Shown piece after piece: positions 26,236 through 35,310 of a stretch of DNA of 64,000 bases (its first letter is position 1; each line of letters starts with the position of its first letter). The stretch spans positions 10,930 to 74,929 of the forward strand of contig CAJTUZ010000019.1 in assembly GCA_910579735.1 (NCBI GenBank). Direction: 5' to 3'. A program made the position numbers and the translations under genes. A model generated the notes under the pieces. That model made no database searches. It was not told the DNA's origin and saw nothing but the letters and a program-made list of their open reading frames with translations. The DNA comes from an uncultured Lachnospiraceae bacterium (GTDB lineage: Bacteria > Bacillota > Clostridia > Lachnospirales > Lachnospiraceae).

Positions 26236-27573
26236 ATGAAAGCAAAGAAAGTATTGGGTATTACATTGTGTGCGGCAATGATATTTTCCAGTCTGACGGG
26301 CTGTGGAAATACAGACAAGCCGGATGAGAACAGCGGCGTTTCGGCGCCGGAAACCGCAGGAGACAATGCGGGAAGCGCAGACGGGACAGAAGAACCCGCG
26401 GCATCTGATGATACGGCACAGGCAGAGCCTGCTGAAAGCGGAGAAAGCGCAGGCGGTAAAGAGATCGTAGTCTGGACGGAAATGATGGAGAACGAAGCTG
26501 CGCTTTTACAGGAATACGGAGATAAATGGGGCGCAGAAACCGGGAATAAGGTAACTGTCATTTCGCAGTATACGGATGTGCAGCAATTTTCCCAGGCAGC
26601 CAATTCCAAAGGCGGTCCGGATGGGATGCTGGGTATTCCGAATGATGAAATGGCAAACTATATTTCGGCCGGTCTCGTACAGGAAGTGCCGGCAGATTTA
26701 TATAATGATGCAGATTTTGTAGAAGCGGCCGTACAGGCAAGCTATGGAAACGGTATCCGTTATGGCGTGCCGCTGTCCGTGGAGACTCCGTTCCTGTTCT
26801 ATAATACGGAAAAAGTGGAGCAGATGCCTGCAACATGGGAAGAAATGATCGAGGCTGCCAAAGATAACGGCGGCATTGTGTTTGAAGCGACGAGCGTTTA
26901 TTATACGCTGGGTATGCTGCGTGCCTATGACAGTTATATTTTCAATTACAAGGATGGCGCCTATGATACGACGGACATCGGACTCGGAAATGAGGGGGCG
27001 GTGAAAGCGTATGAATTTGTGAATAAGTTATCCGGTGAGTACGGTTTCTTTTCTTCGGATATTACCTATGATATGGCCAAGAGCAGTTTCCAGAACGGTG
27101 AAGCGGCATTTTATATCGGCGGCGCATGGGATGTAGCGGGATTTACGGAAGCAGGTACGCCGTTTGCGGTTTCCGATCTGCCCACATTAAACGGTCACGA
27201 TTTTGTGACGCCGGTAGGAACTTATGTCGGATTTGTCAGTGTAAAATCCGAGAACCAGGCGGAAACGTTTGCTTTCTATAAGTATATCGTGGACAATGCT
27301 TTGCCGGAGCTTTATACAGTAGGCAATCGTATCCCGGCATCTTTGGCGGCACAGGGAAGTATCGATGACGATTCGGAAGTGACAAAGGCGCAGATTGCAC
27401 AGTGTGCAAAAGGGGAACCGATGCCGACCGTTTCTGAAATGGGTCTGATCTGGCAGCCGTTTGCCGATAACATGAAGCTGATGTTTAACGGAACGATCAG
27501 TGCGCAGGAAGCGGCAGGATATATCGATGCACAGGTGAAAGAAGCGATCGAGTTAATGCAGTCCGGACAGTAA
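26236..27573 (+). CDS. Sugar ABC substrate-binding lipoprotein (GanS/MalE-like)
   Basis: This 445-residue lipoprotein has an N-terminal signal, a lipobox LTGC near residue 22, and an acidic Ala/Glu/Asp-rich linker (about 25-70) that spaces it from the membrane. The body is a MalE-type binder with IVVWTEMMENEA at its start and NGEAAFYIGGAWDV, a common sugar-binder segment. AGGAGGATGTGTT precedes the ATG. Downstream permeases and GH53 suggest galacto-oligosaccharides as ligand. Confidence 0.92.
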   Translation: MKAKKVLGITLCAAMIFSSLTGCGNTDKPDENSGVSAPETAGDNAGSADGTEEPAASDDTAQAEPAESGESAGGKEIVVWTEMMENEAALLQEYGDKWGAETGNKVTVISQYTDVQQFSQAANSKGGPDGMLGIPNDEMANYISAGLVQEVPADLYNDADFVEAAVQASYGNGIRYGVPLSVETPFLFYNTEKVEQMPATWEEMIEAAKDNGGIVFEATSVYYTLGMLRAYDSYIFNYKDGAYDTTDIGLGNEGAVKAYEFVNKLSGEYGFFSSDITYDMAKSSFQNGEAAFYIGGAWDVAGFTEAGTPFAVSDLPTLNGHDFVTPVGTYVGFVSVKSENQAETFAFYKYIVDNALPELYTVGNRIPASLAAQGSIDDDSEVTKAQIAQCAKGEPMPTVSEMGLIWQPFADNMKLMFNGTISAQEAAGYIDAQVKEAIELMQSGQ

Positions 27574-27600
27574 CGGATTTAGAAAGGCAGGGGAATAGCA

Positions 27601-28512
27601 GTGAAAAGAAGGAAAGATAGAAGAATTGCATTATTGTTTATTCTGCCGGCGTTTATTTCTATTTTGATTTTTACGATCGCACCGATCATTTATACGGTAT
27701 TTATTTCTTTTACCAATTATAATATGTACCATTTGGACAGCTATGATATGGTCGGTCTGGATAACTATATCAGTGTCATTACGGGAAGTATCAGCGAGAT
27801 CTTTTTTCCGGTATTGGGATGGACAATCACTTTTGCGCTCATCTGTACCGCCGGAGGATATCTGATCGGACTGGGACTGGCCGTACTTTTAAATAATCCC
27901 CATATGCGGGAGGCGAGATTATATAAATCGATCCTGATCGTGCCCTGGGCCCTGCCCGCCACCATTGCAATCCTGTCGTGGCAGGGACTTTTGAACGAGA
28001 GTTCAGGCGGTATCAATACGCTGCTAAAGATGCTCGGAGGTTCCGGCATACCTTGGCTGACGGATGTGTTCTGGGCACGGGCAGGTATCATTATCGTCAA
28101 TCTCTGGCTGGGATTTCCTTATATGATGAATGTCTGCCTCGGCGGACTGCAGTCGATCGATGCGACTTATTATGAGGCGGCCAGAGTGGATGGGGCGTCG
28201 AAGTGGCAGAGCTTTAAGACGATCACATTTCCTATGGTATTAAAACTGTCCATTCCGCTTATTGTTTCCAATTTTGCCTTTAACTTTAATAACTTTTCCA
28301 ATATCTTCATGATCACCGGAGGCGGGCCGGCCAGAGTCGGCTCGCAATTCGCCGGGAGTACGGATATTCTGGCCAGCACGATCTATAAAATGACGACACA
28401 GTCTAACCGTTATGAACTGTCGGCCACGTTAAGCGTTATCTCTTTTGCAATTGTCGGAACGCTGACGCTCATTAATCTGAATTTATCCGGCGCTTTTAAA
28501 GAAATCGATTAG
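27601..28512 (+). CDS. Sugar ABC permease, MalF/GanP type
   Basis: This 303-residue permease has six helices and the EAA loop ATYYEAARVDGASKWQSFKT. The segment NFNNFSNIFMITGGGP is typical of MalF-type subunits. GAAAGGCAGGGG precedes the start codon. It forms the channel with the next gene. Compared with E. coli MalF it lacks the large periplasmic insertion, as usual in Firmicutes. Confidence 0.93.
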   Translation: MKRRKDRRIALLFILPAFISILIFTIAPIIYTVFISFTNYNMYHLDSYDMVGLDNYISVITGSISEIFFPVLGWTITFALICTAGGYLIGLGLAVLLNNPHMREARLYKSILIVPWALPATIAILSWQGLLNESSGGINTLLKMLGGSGIPWLTDVFWARAGIIIVNLWLGFPYMMNVCLGGLQSIDATYYEAARVDGASKWQSFKTITFPMVLKLSIPLIVSNFAFNFNNFSNIFMITGGGPARVGSQFAGSTDILASTIYKMTTQSNRYELSATLSVISFAIVGTLTLINLNLSGAFKEID

Positions 28513-28540
28513 GGCATGAGAGAAAGGGATGGGAATTAGA

Positions 28541-29407
28541 ATGATGAATGGCATGCACAAAAAAACGAACAGAGTAGTTTTAAGTCCGTCAAAACGGCGC
28601 AGTCTGTTTCTTTCAAGGCTTATCATATGGGTTACGATCGTGATCGTTATGTTTCCCGCGCTGTGGATCATTATGGCGTCTTTATCAAAAGGCGACAGTT
28701 TTTTCTCTACTTCGTTATTTCCGGATGAATTCAGTCTGGTAAATTATACGAGACTGTTTGCGGAGACGAACTTCGGCCTTTGGGTATTCAACTCCCTGAA
28801 AATGTGTTTCCTTGTAGCCATCATACAGCTGCTTTTAACAACAACCGCGGCATATGCTTTTGCGCGGATCCGTTTTCCCGGCCGTTCCAAGGGACTGATG
28901 ACGGTGCTGGTACTGCAGGTTTTCCCAAGCAGCATGGCTTTGGCCGGATATTATGTCATTATTTATAAATTTGGTCTTGTGAATAACCTGATCGCGATTG
29001 TCTTCGTGCTTGCGGCGGGCAGCGCATATAATGTCTGGTTATTAAAAACTTACATGGATGGAATACCGAAGGAACTGGATGAAAGCGCTTTTGTGGATGG
29101 TGCGGGACATCTGACTACTTTTTTGAAGATTATTCTGCCGCTTGCGGCGCCGCAGATAGCGGTTATTTTCATTTTTTCTTTTATCGCGACATACAGCGAA
29201 TATGTGATCTCGTCCGTTTTTCTGCAGACACCGGACAGTTACACGCTGGCGATCGGTCTGCAGTCGTTTATTGCCGACCAGTTTAATGCGCATTGGACGA
29301 TGTTTGCAGCCGCGGCCGTACTGGCGTCCGTTCCGGTCATGGTGATCTTCATGCTGCTGCAGAAGTTTATACAGGGCGGACTGGTGTCGGGCGGAGTAAA
29401 AGGCTGA
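28541..29407 (+). CDS. Sugar ABC permease, MalG/GanQ type
   Basis: This six-helix permease has the EAA loop KELDESAFVDGAGHLTTF and the C-terminal GGLVSGGVKG seen in MalG proteins. The ATG at 28541 is chosen because AAAGGGATGGG is well spaced before it. An in-frame ATG 12 bases upstream sits directly on that site. It is followed 102 bases later by the GH53 gene. Confidence 0.9.
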   Translation: MMNGMHKKTNRVVLSPSKRRSLFLSRLIIWVTIVIVMFPALWIIMASLSKGDSFFSTSLFPDEFSLVNYTRLFAETNFGLWVFNSLKMCFLVAIIQLLLTTTAAYAFARIRFPGRSKGLMTVLVLQVFPSSMALAGYYVIIYKFGLVNNLIAIVFVLAAGSAYNVWLLKTYMDGIPKELDESAFVDGAGHLTTFLKIILPLAAPQIAVIFIFSFIATYSEYVISSVFLQTPDSYTLAIGLQSFIADQFNAHWTMFAAAAVLASVPVMVIFMLLQKFIQGGLVSGGVKG

Positions 29408-29509
29408 AAACACAGATTTTTATCCGCGGATTTGTACATGAAGGCCAGGCGCCGCATGTTGAGAATATACGGATATGTTTAAAATGATAGATAGCAGGGG
29501 AGAGAAGAT

Positions 29510-30535
29510 ATGTTTGCATATGGTGCGGATATTGGCTGGTTAAAGCAGCTTGAGGATATGGGGTATACATGGGTGGATGAAAACGGTGTGCCGGGGGACG
29601 TACTGGATCTCTTAAAACGCATGGGAGTGAATGCGCTGAGATTCCGGATCTTTGTTGATCCCCCAAAGAACGGCGTCTGGGTTAAGGAGGCAGAAGGCGG
29701 CGCCGGTCAGGATATTGTATATCTGGGGTATGCTGATGAGAAGAGCGTGCTTGCAGCGGCTAAGAGAGCGGCGGCGCGGAATTTCCGTATCATGCTGGAT
29801 TTTCATTACAGTGATTATTTTGCAGATCCGGGATGCCAGATTATGCCCAGGGCGTGGGAAGGGCATTCTTATGAAAAACTGCTTGCGGATGTCTATGAAC
29901 ATACATGTCATGTTTTGAATTTAATGACAGATGGCGGAATTATTCCCGAATGGGTGCAGGTAGGAAATGAGATCAACAACGGTATGATGCAGCCTGTCGG
30001 ATCGGCAAAAGATTCGTTTGATAAGCTGGCCGGTCTGTTAAACCGGGGATATGATGCGGTGAAAGACAGCAGTCCGACAAGCAGGGTGGTGACACATTTG
30101 GCCGATGGACAGGATCAGGCGTTCTGTCAGACTTTTTTGGATACCTTTCTGCATCAGTATGGCGGCAGGACGGATATGATCGGACTTTCTTTTTATCCGG
30201 AGATCGTTGTAAAGTATCTTGGCGGAGAATATCACAAAAGCGTGCAGGATACGATAGAAAACATACAGGCGCTTGCAAAGCGGTATGAGAAGGATATTAT
30301 GATCTGTGAGATCGGAGAAAACGAAGAGGAAGAAGAAAAAGGATACAGTCTTGTGAAGACGATGATCGATGCACTCAAAAAGATACCGCAGGAACGGGGC
30401 GCCGGCATTTTCTGGTGGGAGCCGGAAAGCAATTCTGCACTGCTTCCTGACGGTTATGCCATGGGAGCTTCCAGGGTCGTAGGCCGGAAGAAGCTGCAGT
30501 TTACGAAAGCACTGCAGGCATTTAAAGAGAATTGA
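29510..30535 (+). CDS. Arabinogalactan endo-beta-1,4-galactanase, family GH53, cytoplasmic
   Basis: This 341-residue (beta/alpha)8 enzyme hydrolyses beta-1,4-galactan chains from pectin side chains. The start FAYGADIGWLKQLE is the typical GH53 opening. The acid/base is Glu154 in VGNEINNG and the nucleophile is Glu267 in ICEIGENE. No signal peptide is present, unlike secreted GanB enzymes, so it probably trims imported galacto-oligosaccharides inside the cell. AGGGGAGAGAAGAT precedes the ATG. A perfect terminator follows the gene, which closes the galactan cluster. Confidence 0.93.
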   Translation: MFAYGADIGWLKQLEDMGYTWVDENGVPGDVLDLLKRMGVNALRFRIFVDPPKNGVWVKEAEGGAGQDIVYLGYADEKSVLAAAKRAAARNFRIMLDFHYSDYFADPGCQIMPRAWEGHSYEKLLADVYEHTCHVLNLMTDGGIIPEWVQVGNEINNGMMQPVGSAKDSFDKLAGLLNRGYDAVKDSSPTSRVVTHLADGQDQAFCQTFLDTFLHQYGGRTDMIGLSFYPEIVVKYLGGEYHKSVQDTIENIQALAKRYEKDIMICEIGENEEEEEKGYSLVKTMIDALKKIPQERGAGIFWWEPESNSALLPDGYAMGASRVVGRKKLQFTKALQAFKEN

Positions 30536-30565
30536 CGAAAGGCCGGCGGAAATGATGCGGCAATA

Positions 30566-30595
30566 AAAAGGTCAGGCAAAACAGCCTGACCTTTT
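30566..30595 (+). terminator. Terminator of the galactan operon
   Basis: AAAAGGTCAGGC and GCCTGACCTTTT form a perfect 12-bp stem with a six-base loop, ending in T-rich sequence. Confidence 0.9.
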
Positions 30596-30655
30596 ATTGT
30601 CGTAAATTTTGTGCAGAATTTCTATATCCTCCATGGACTTTCCTATAAAATAAAA

Positions 30656-30726
30656 AGCAGATAACGGGAATCGAACCCGCCTCTCCAGCTTGGGAAGCTA
30701 GCATTCTACCGATGAACTATATCTGC
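30656..30726 (-). tRNA. tRNA-Gly (anticodon CCC)
   Basis: Acceptor stem GCAGATA/TATCTGC, T arm GGGTTCGATTCCC and anticodon loop TTCCCAA flanked by CTAGC/GCTGG give anticodon CCC. Discriminator U73 fits glycine. The CCA end is not encoded. Confidence 0.93.
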
Positions 30727-30816
30727 ATAGAAACAGTATAACACGAAATGCTTCAAAAGAAAAGAAAAAATTATGAAAGAAGTCCGGAATAAATGAACAA
30801 AAAATGAACAATAATA

Positions 30817-30845
30817 TTGAACGAAAAGATAAGAACTGATATAAT
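30817..30845 (+). promoter_or_regulatory. Promoter of the nitrilase-like operon
   Basis: TTGAAC (30817-30822) and a perfect TATAAT (30840-30845) are 17 bases apart, placing transcription start about 22 bases before the ATG at 30874. TGAACA-type repeats at 30794, 30805 and 30818 overlap the -35 region and could bind the winged-helix protein coded by the second gene. Confidence 0.75.
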
Positions 30846-30873
30846 ATACCTACAAGAAAGAAGGTGTAAGGGT

Positions 30874-32271
30874 ATGTTTCTGAAGGAAAAGGATACTGTA
30901 TTTGATCTGCTCGCCAAACTGGTCTCCTTATTGTCAAAGGAAGAGGAAAGAAAGTATGCGATCGAATGGACGGCTGCGAAAGAAAATCATATTAAAAAAT
31001 TTATTGACAGATATAAAAACTTTCTGGCGATTATTATGAATGCTTCCGCAACTGGCTATCAAATTGGTAAAAGAGGAATTTTTTTGATCAATGAAGAGAT
31101 GAAAAAAATATTGGATTCGACGGAAAATAGAAAGAGCGATATTTTTCGTCTGGTGATAGAGACGGAGAAGCGGATTGATATGTATGCTAACTGGCAGAAT
31201 CAGGGAGTGATATATTGCTTACAGCCTTTGAATACGAATGTAGAAGAAACAGATATTGCAGTTTATCCGCATTTTTTACCGCAGTGGGACACCGGGAAAT
31301 CAGAGCGTAAAAGAGAGAGGAAGTTCAATGCCGTATTTCAGAATTATATGGTAGTTCGCGTTAAGGACATTTCTCCGTTTGAAGTTATTATGCATTATTG
31401 GAATGATGAGGGTGTTTTGCAGAAAGTGGATAATGGGTGGAAACTGCGTATCGGTATGTCGCCTGTCATGGATTATGCAGAATTGAGGACGAAAGAAAAA
31501 GAACAGTCAACCGATCATGCAGTCAGCGTTGAGGGTCTTGTGAACGAAGATGCAGTAAATGAAAGGGTACTGACGATTTTTGAACGGATGTTTTCGGAAG
31601 AATACGGAATGATCATTTTTCCGGAGGCATTGGGATCAGAGAAGATACTTAATCGGATCAAAGAGAAAATGCGTGAATGGCCGGAAAATTATACTTTTGT
31701 AGCAGCGCCTACGATCTGTAGTGATGGAAGAAATGTTTTAGTTGTTTTGGGGCCGGGAGGCGTGGAATGTTTAAGACAGGAAAAAACTGCACCGGCTATT
31801 TTGTTGACGAAAGATGGCAGACAGGAACGGGAGGAACTGTGCTATACAAATCAGGTACATTTGTTGATCACGCGGGAACTTGGATTAATGGCTTTTGCGA
31901 TCTGTGCGGAATTGCTTGACCCTGATTATTATCGATTGATCGTGGATACCGTATTGGCAGATACTATTATATGCGCTTCTTTTTCACCCGGGGTCCGGGC
32001 TTTTCATAAAACGCTGTTAAAAGGGACTTCGGTTGGCATGCTTGAATGTTATATTAATACTTGTTCTGCCCAAAAGATATCACGAAGCGGGAAAACGCCG
32101 GAACCATTAGCGTTTGTAAATGTTCCGTGTTGTGAGGGTGGAGATGGTCTCCGGGAAATTGCACGTGAATGCGGAGGCGTATGTGCGGAAGAAATATGCT
32201 ATTTTGATATTGTTATTACTTATAAAGACAAGGATTTTATCATCGAAAGTATACATAAGCGTTGTGCGTGA
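30874..32271 (+). CDS. Protein with C-terminal nitrilase-like (carbon-nitrogen hydrolase) domain
   Basis: The ATG at 30874 gives 465 residues. Residues 1-225 have no recognised domain, mixing helices with strand-like parts. Residues 226-450 follow the nitrilase pattern: Glu251 in MIIFPEA, Lys304 in RQEKTAP and Cys344 in MAFAICAELLDPDYY, then ADTIICASFSPG, matching the Glu-Lys-Cys triad order. Nitrilase-superfamily enzymes cleave non-peptide C-N bonds, often amides of small molecules or NAD precursors. The Glu-Lys spacing (53 residues) is shorter than usual. The gene heads a three-gene operon with a winged-helix and an all-helical protein. I know of nitrilase-like domains fused to defence reverse transcriptases, but no reverse transcriptase is present. 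Enzyme activity and role are inference. Confidence 0.7.
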   Translation: MFLKEKDTVFDLLAKLVSLLSKEEERKYAIEWTAAKENHIKKFIDRYKNFLAIIMNASATGYQIGKRGIFLINEEMKKILDSTENRKSDIFRLVIETEKRIDMYANWQNQGVIYCLQPLNTNVEETDIAVYPHFLPQWDTGKSERKRERKFNAVFQNYMVVRVKDISPFEVIMHYWNDEGVLQKVDNGWKLRIGMSPVMDYAELRTKEKEQSTDHAVSVEGLVNEDAVNERVLTIFERMFSEEYGMIIFPEALGSEKILNRIKEKMREWPENYTFVAAPTICSDGRNVLVVLGPGGVECLRQEKTAPAILLTKDGRQEREELCYTNQVHLLITRELGLMAFAICAELLDPDYYRLIVDTVLADTIICASFSPGVRAFHKTLLKGTSVGMLECYINTCSAQKISRSGKTPEPLAFVNVPCCEGGDGLREIARECGGVCAEEICYFDIVITYKDKDFIIESIHKRCA

Positions 32272-32292
32272 ATGATGAGAAAGGAGGGAACT

Positions 32293-33096
32293 ATGGAAAT
32301 GTATGATGACTATCGGGCGGTTAATTTTTTTAAAGACGATGCCCTGGAAATGCGTGAAAGAATAGGAAATCTAAGCCGTATCATGATGAAGTTCATTACG
32401 GAGTCTAAATTTAATGAGATAGAGAGGCTGTTTCAGGAATGTAAAACCATGAGATATTCCGCGCAGGGATATCTGGAGGCATGCACAGTTCCGGAGAATG
32501 AAAAAGCTGTCCTGGTCAATGCCGGTTATACAAGGGCATTAATGGATATTATGCAGTTATATTTGAATCTGTGCATGCTGCAAAATGAAATATGGCAGAT
32601 TAAAACAAAATATAAAAATGAAATTTTATCTGTTCTGGCGCAGAAGGGAACATTGCTGCACAAAGATCTTGCATGTATGATAGGCGTGTCGGCAAGCGGC
32701 CTTACCGCGATCATCAAACAGATGAATGCTACGCGGGTCAAAACGATCAATGTAGAGGAAGTCAGTAAATTCAAATTATATTCCATTACCCCTGCTGCGT
32801 ATAAATATATTATGCAGAATATGCCGGATCTGCCGCGGGATGAATATGAAAACCGTCAAAAGGAAAATTATTACAGGGATTTAGTGGCGATTAAAAAGAA
32901 AATGGAAGGTATGAGGATGGATAACAGGGAAAACGGGAAAACAGAACAGTATCCGCAGATCAGGGATGGGAAGGCGATGAAAAGAGAAAATTCAAGTTTA
33001 AAGAAAAATATGCCTGCAGATCCCTTTTGTGTAAAAAAACAGAAGCATACAGAAAACAGGAAGAGAGGGTTTGTTGTGTTAGAAAAACTGGCATAG
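32293..33096 (+). CDS. Winged-helix protein of unknown function in the nitrilase-like operon
   Basis: The ATG at 32293 follows AAAGGAGGG, giving 267 residues. Residues 1-110 are helical. Residues about 112-180 form a MarR-like winged helix (HKDLACMIGVSASGLTAIIKQM, then FKLYSITPAAYKYIM). The rest is long, charged and Lys-rich, probably disordered. It lies 21 bases after the nitrilase-like gene. It may regulate the operon through the TGAACA repeats, or link the enzyme to DNA. The helical N-terminus might bind the third protein. Confidence 0.6.
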   Translation: MEMYDDYRAVNFFKDDALEMRERIGNLSRIMMKFITESKFNEIERLFQECKTMRYSAQGYLEACTVPENEKAVLVNAGYTRALMDIMQLYLNLCMLQNEIWQIKTKYKNEILSVLAQKGTLLHKDLACMIGVSASGLTAIIKQMNATRVKTINVEEVSKFKLYSITPAAYKYIMQNMPDLPRDEYENRQKENYYRDLVAIKKKMEGMRMDNRENGKTEQYPQIRDGKAMKRENSSLKKNMPADPFCVKKQKHTENRKRGFVVLEKLA

Positions 33097-33121
33097 GTCC
33101 GGGAGAGAAGGAGGAAGGGAT

Positions 33122-33736
33122 ATGGAAAGTCTGAACATTATGATAGAAACTTTAGGAAATGACTGGAAACAGAAGCTGGATTATTATTTAAAAGGCGAAG
33201 AGGACGAATTGGATGATAAAAGTAAAGGGTGTGTAGAAGACTTTTTAATGGCTTTTCTGGAAGGAGTCCGCGATAATAGAGTTTCCGATCTGCAGAAAAT
33301 TGAAAAGAAGATTGATAATGAGCTGCTTTATAAAAATATGAGTGACTATGTGAAGCGGCTCTTATGGGTATTTTATGCATTTGCACCGTTTCGATCACAG
33401 ATTGTAAAAGATCCGCAGAAGGCACGGGATATCATAACCAGTATATTCGTGCAGAATGTTTTGCGCTATAATCCTAATCTGCTCTCGGATTTTGAAGAAT
33501 ATGGATTTGAAAATGAAGAAGTTTTTACCAATTTTTTAAACGCGCTGGGGAGTCTGTGCGGTTTTGTTGTCGAGAAGAACTTCTGCCGCAGTGCGATCAA
33601 AAACTTTATTGATGCACAGACCGGCCTGCCGCAGACTCTTTGTGAACATGTTACGGAACTGATCGATCAGAACTTTGCAGCTTTAAGGCAGAATTACATC
33701 ATTGAAAAACTGAATCAAATGGAAGGTATCAGTTGA
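33122..33736 (+). CDS. All-helical protein of unknown function in the nitrilase-like operon
   Basis: This 204-residue protein is strongly helical from end to end, with acidic loops (KGEEDELDDKSKG) and no signal, membrane helix or catalytic motif. GAAGGAGG lies about seven bases before the ATG. It closes the three-gene operon, and a GC-rich terminator follows at 33774. No family is recognised. Tight linkage with the nitrilase-like and winged-helix genes is the only clue. Confidence 0.6.
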   Translation: MESLNIMIETLGNDWKQKLDYYLKGEEDELDDKSKGCVEDFLMAFLEGVRDNRVSDLQKIEKKIDNELLYKNMSDYVKRLLWVFYAFAPFRSQIVKDPQKARDIITSIFVQNVLRYNPNLLSDFEEYGFENEEVFTNFLNALGSLCGFVVEKNFCRSAIKNFIDAQTGLPQTLCEHVTELIDQNFAALRQNYIIEKLNQMEGIS

Positions 33737-33773
33737 TGTCTCTATCCATACAGTGATTATCGATCATGCCCAC

Positions 33774-33799
33774 AGGCGGCCGTATCCCGGCCGCCTTTT
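33774..33799. terminator. Bidirectional terminator
   Basis: GGCGGCCG (33775-33782) pairs with CGGCCGCC (33788-33795) over a five-base loop, flanked by an A-T pair and followed by TTTT. It lies between the nitrilase-like operon and the convergent GntR/ABC operon. Confidence 0.85.
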
Positions 33800-33801
33800 G
33801 A

Positions 33802-34446
33802 TCAATATTCTTTTCGCCTGAAAATCCCGACGGTAAACGGACATGACAGGACAAACGCCGACAGCGAACCGATGAACAACACTACATTGCCGAGCAGGAT
33901 GCCCGTAATTCCCGGTGCAAACAGATCATTGCACAGGTTGACGATTACAAGCGTCAAAACGCCTGCAACGAGTAAGGAGATCAGCAGGAGCGCTTCGCTT
34001 TTCTCTTTGCCGCACAGATAAAAAAGCGGAAAGAAGATGGCTCCTGAAAAAAGGCTGATGCTGATTCCAAGTGTGAACATGGAGAGGATGTCAATCTTTT
34101 GATCGAAAGGACAGCCGTGTAAAATCCATGACAGACTCACGCCGGTTCCGGCAAAGATCGTCCCGATGAGCATCCAGAGCAGGAGGTTTGCATACAGGCT
34201 TACAATAATATCCGCCCGTCTGACCGGAAGCGTTAATTTATATTTTCCCCATTTGGAGATAAATTCGTTTTTGGCAGCGGCGGCAGCATTGATGGAAAAC
34301 CCGACGATTCCGATCATAGTATAGCCGATTACAAGCGACTGGCTGATAACGGCGGCGGTAAAGATGCCTGTTAAAAGCAGAAAGACAGAGAATACTTTGG
34401 CATTTGCGCATACCGCTCTGAAATTGTTTTTAAGAAGTCCCTTCAT
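33802..34446 (-). CDS. ABC-2 type permease of GntR/ABC operon
   Basis: This 214-residue protein has six hydrophobic helices and short loops, and starts with MKGLLKNNFRAVCANAK, typical of small ABC-2 permeases. Its ATG overlaps the ATPase stop by four bases. With the ATPase it resembles YtrC/YtrB-like systems that respond to cell-wall stress, and the operon is controlled by a YtrA-like regulator. Confidence 0.82.
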   Translation of the reverse strand: MKGLLKNNFRAVCANAKVFSVFLLLTGIFTAAVISQSLVIGYTMIGIVGFSINAAAAAKNEFISKWGKYKLTLPVRRADIIVSLYANLLLWMLIGTIFAGTGVSLSWILHGCPFDQKIDILSMFTLGISISLFSGAIFFPLFYLCGKEKSEALLLISLLVAGVLTLVIVNLCNDLFAPGITGILLGNVVLFIGSLSAFVLSCPFTVGIFRRKEY

Positions 34447-35309
34447 AACCGTTCCCCCTTTATTAACAACAGCATGATCTCGTCAAGCGAGACATGGTCT
34501 ATGACAATGTCTTTGTACTTTCCGGCGGCTTCTTTTGCATTGCGGACCAATACGTCCGTTTGCAGATCCCGCTTCCGGTATGCGAGGACATCGCCGGGAT
34601 CCAGTGACCGGAACTGGCTTTCCTGGCATCTCATGACGGCATATTGATAAGCCAGCTCATTTTTGGATACGGTCATCAGGAGCCTGCCTTTGTGGATAAA
34701 AGCAATATAGTCGGCAATTTTTTCCAGATCGCTTGTGATATGGGAGGAGAGCAGGATAGAGTGTGTCTCCTCCTGTACAAAATCCAGAAACACATCCAGC
34801 ATTTCATCACGCATAATGGGATCAAGGCCGCTGGTTGCCTCATCCAGGATCAGCAGCTGGGGGTGATGCGACAATGCGGCGGCGATCGCCAGTTTCATCG
34901 TCATACCTCGAGAATAATGCCCGATTTTTTGCCCGGGCGGCAGAGCGAATTCATCCGTGTATTTTTCAAACAGGGCGTTGTCCCAGTTCTTATACAGTCC
35001 TGCCATGATCTGCGAGAGCTGTTTTGCCGTCCAATAAGAGGGGAAATTATCGCCGTCATAGACAACACCGATCTTTTCCCTGATATCCGTATCCGCATCC
35101 GTCATTTCCTGGCCAAACAGGGTTATTTTTCCGTGGTCTTTTCGGATGGTATTTAAAATACAGCCGATCGTCGTCGTTTTGCCCGCGCCGTTTTCTCCGA
35201 CAAACCCCAGAATAGAGCCATAGGGAAGTGAAAAGGTTATCTGATCCAGTAAAAAGCCGGATTTTTGAAAAGATTTGGAAACCTGCTGCAGTTCTAAAAT
35301 GTTTTCCAT
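34443..35309 (-). CDS. ABC transporter ATP-binding protein (YtrB-like)
   Basis: This 288-residue ATPase has Walker A GENGAGKTTT, the signature YSRGMTMKLAIAAAL, Walker B LLILDEATSGLD and the switch His in LLSSHI. It starts one base after the regulator's stop codon and is followed by its permease. The C-terminal 60 residues lack a known domain. It drives export or lipid-related movement of an unknown substrate. Confidence 0.92.
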   Translation of the reverse strand: MENILELQQVSKSFQKSGFLLDQITFSLPYGSILGFVGENGAGKTTTIGCILNTIRKDHGKITLFGQEMTDADTDIREKIGVVYDGDNFPSYWTAKQLSQIMAGLYKNWDNALFEKYTDEFALPPGQKIGHYSRGMTMKLAIAAALSHHPQLLILDEATSGLDPIMRDEMLDVFLDFVQEETHSILLSSHITSDLEKIADYIAFIHKGRLLMTVSKNELAYQYAVMRCQESQFRSLDPGDVLAYRKRDLQTDVLVRNAKEAAGKYKDIVIDHVSLDEIMLLLIKGERL

Positions 35310-35310
35310 C

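Noticed and set aside
30656..30726. tRNA-Gly as an attachment site for an island carrying the nitrilase-like operon
   Set aside because: Islands usually enter at the tRNA 3' end, which faces left here toward the galactanase gene. The operon lies on the 5' side, and no integrase or repeat of the tRNA end was seen.
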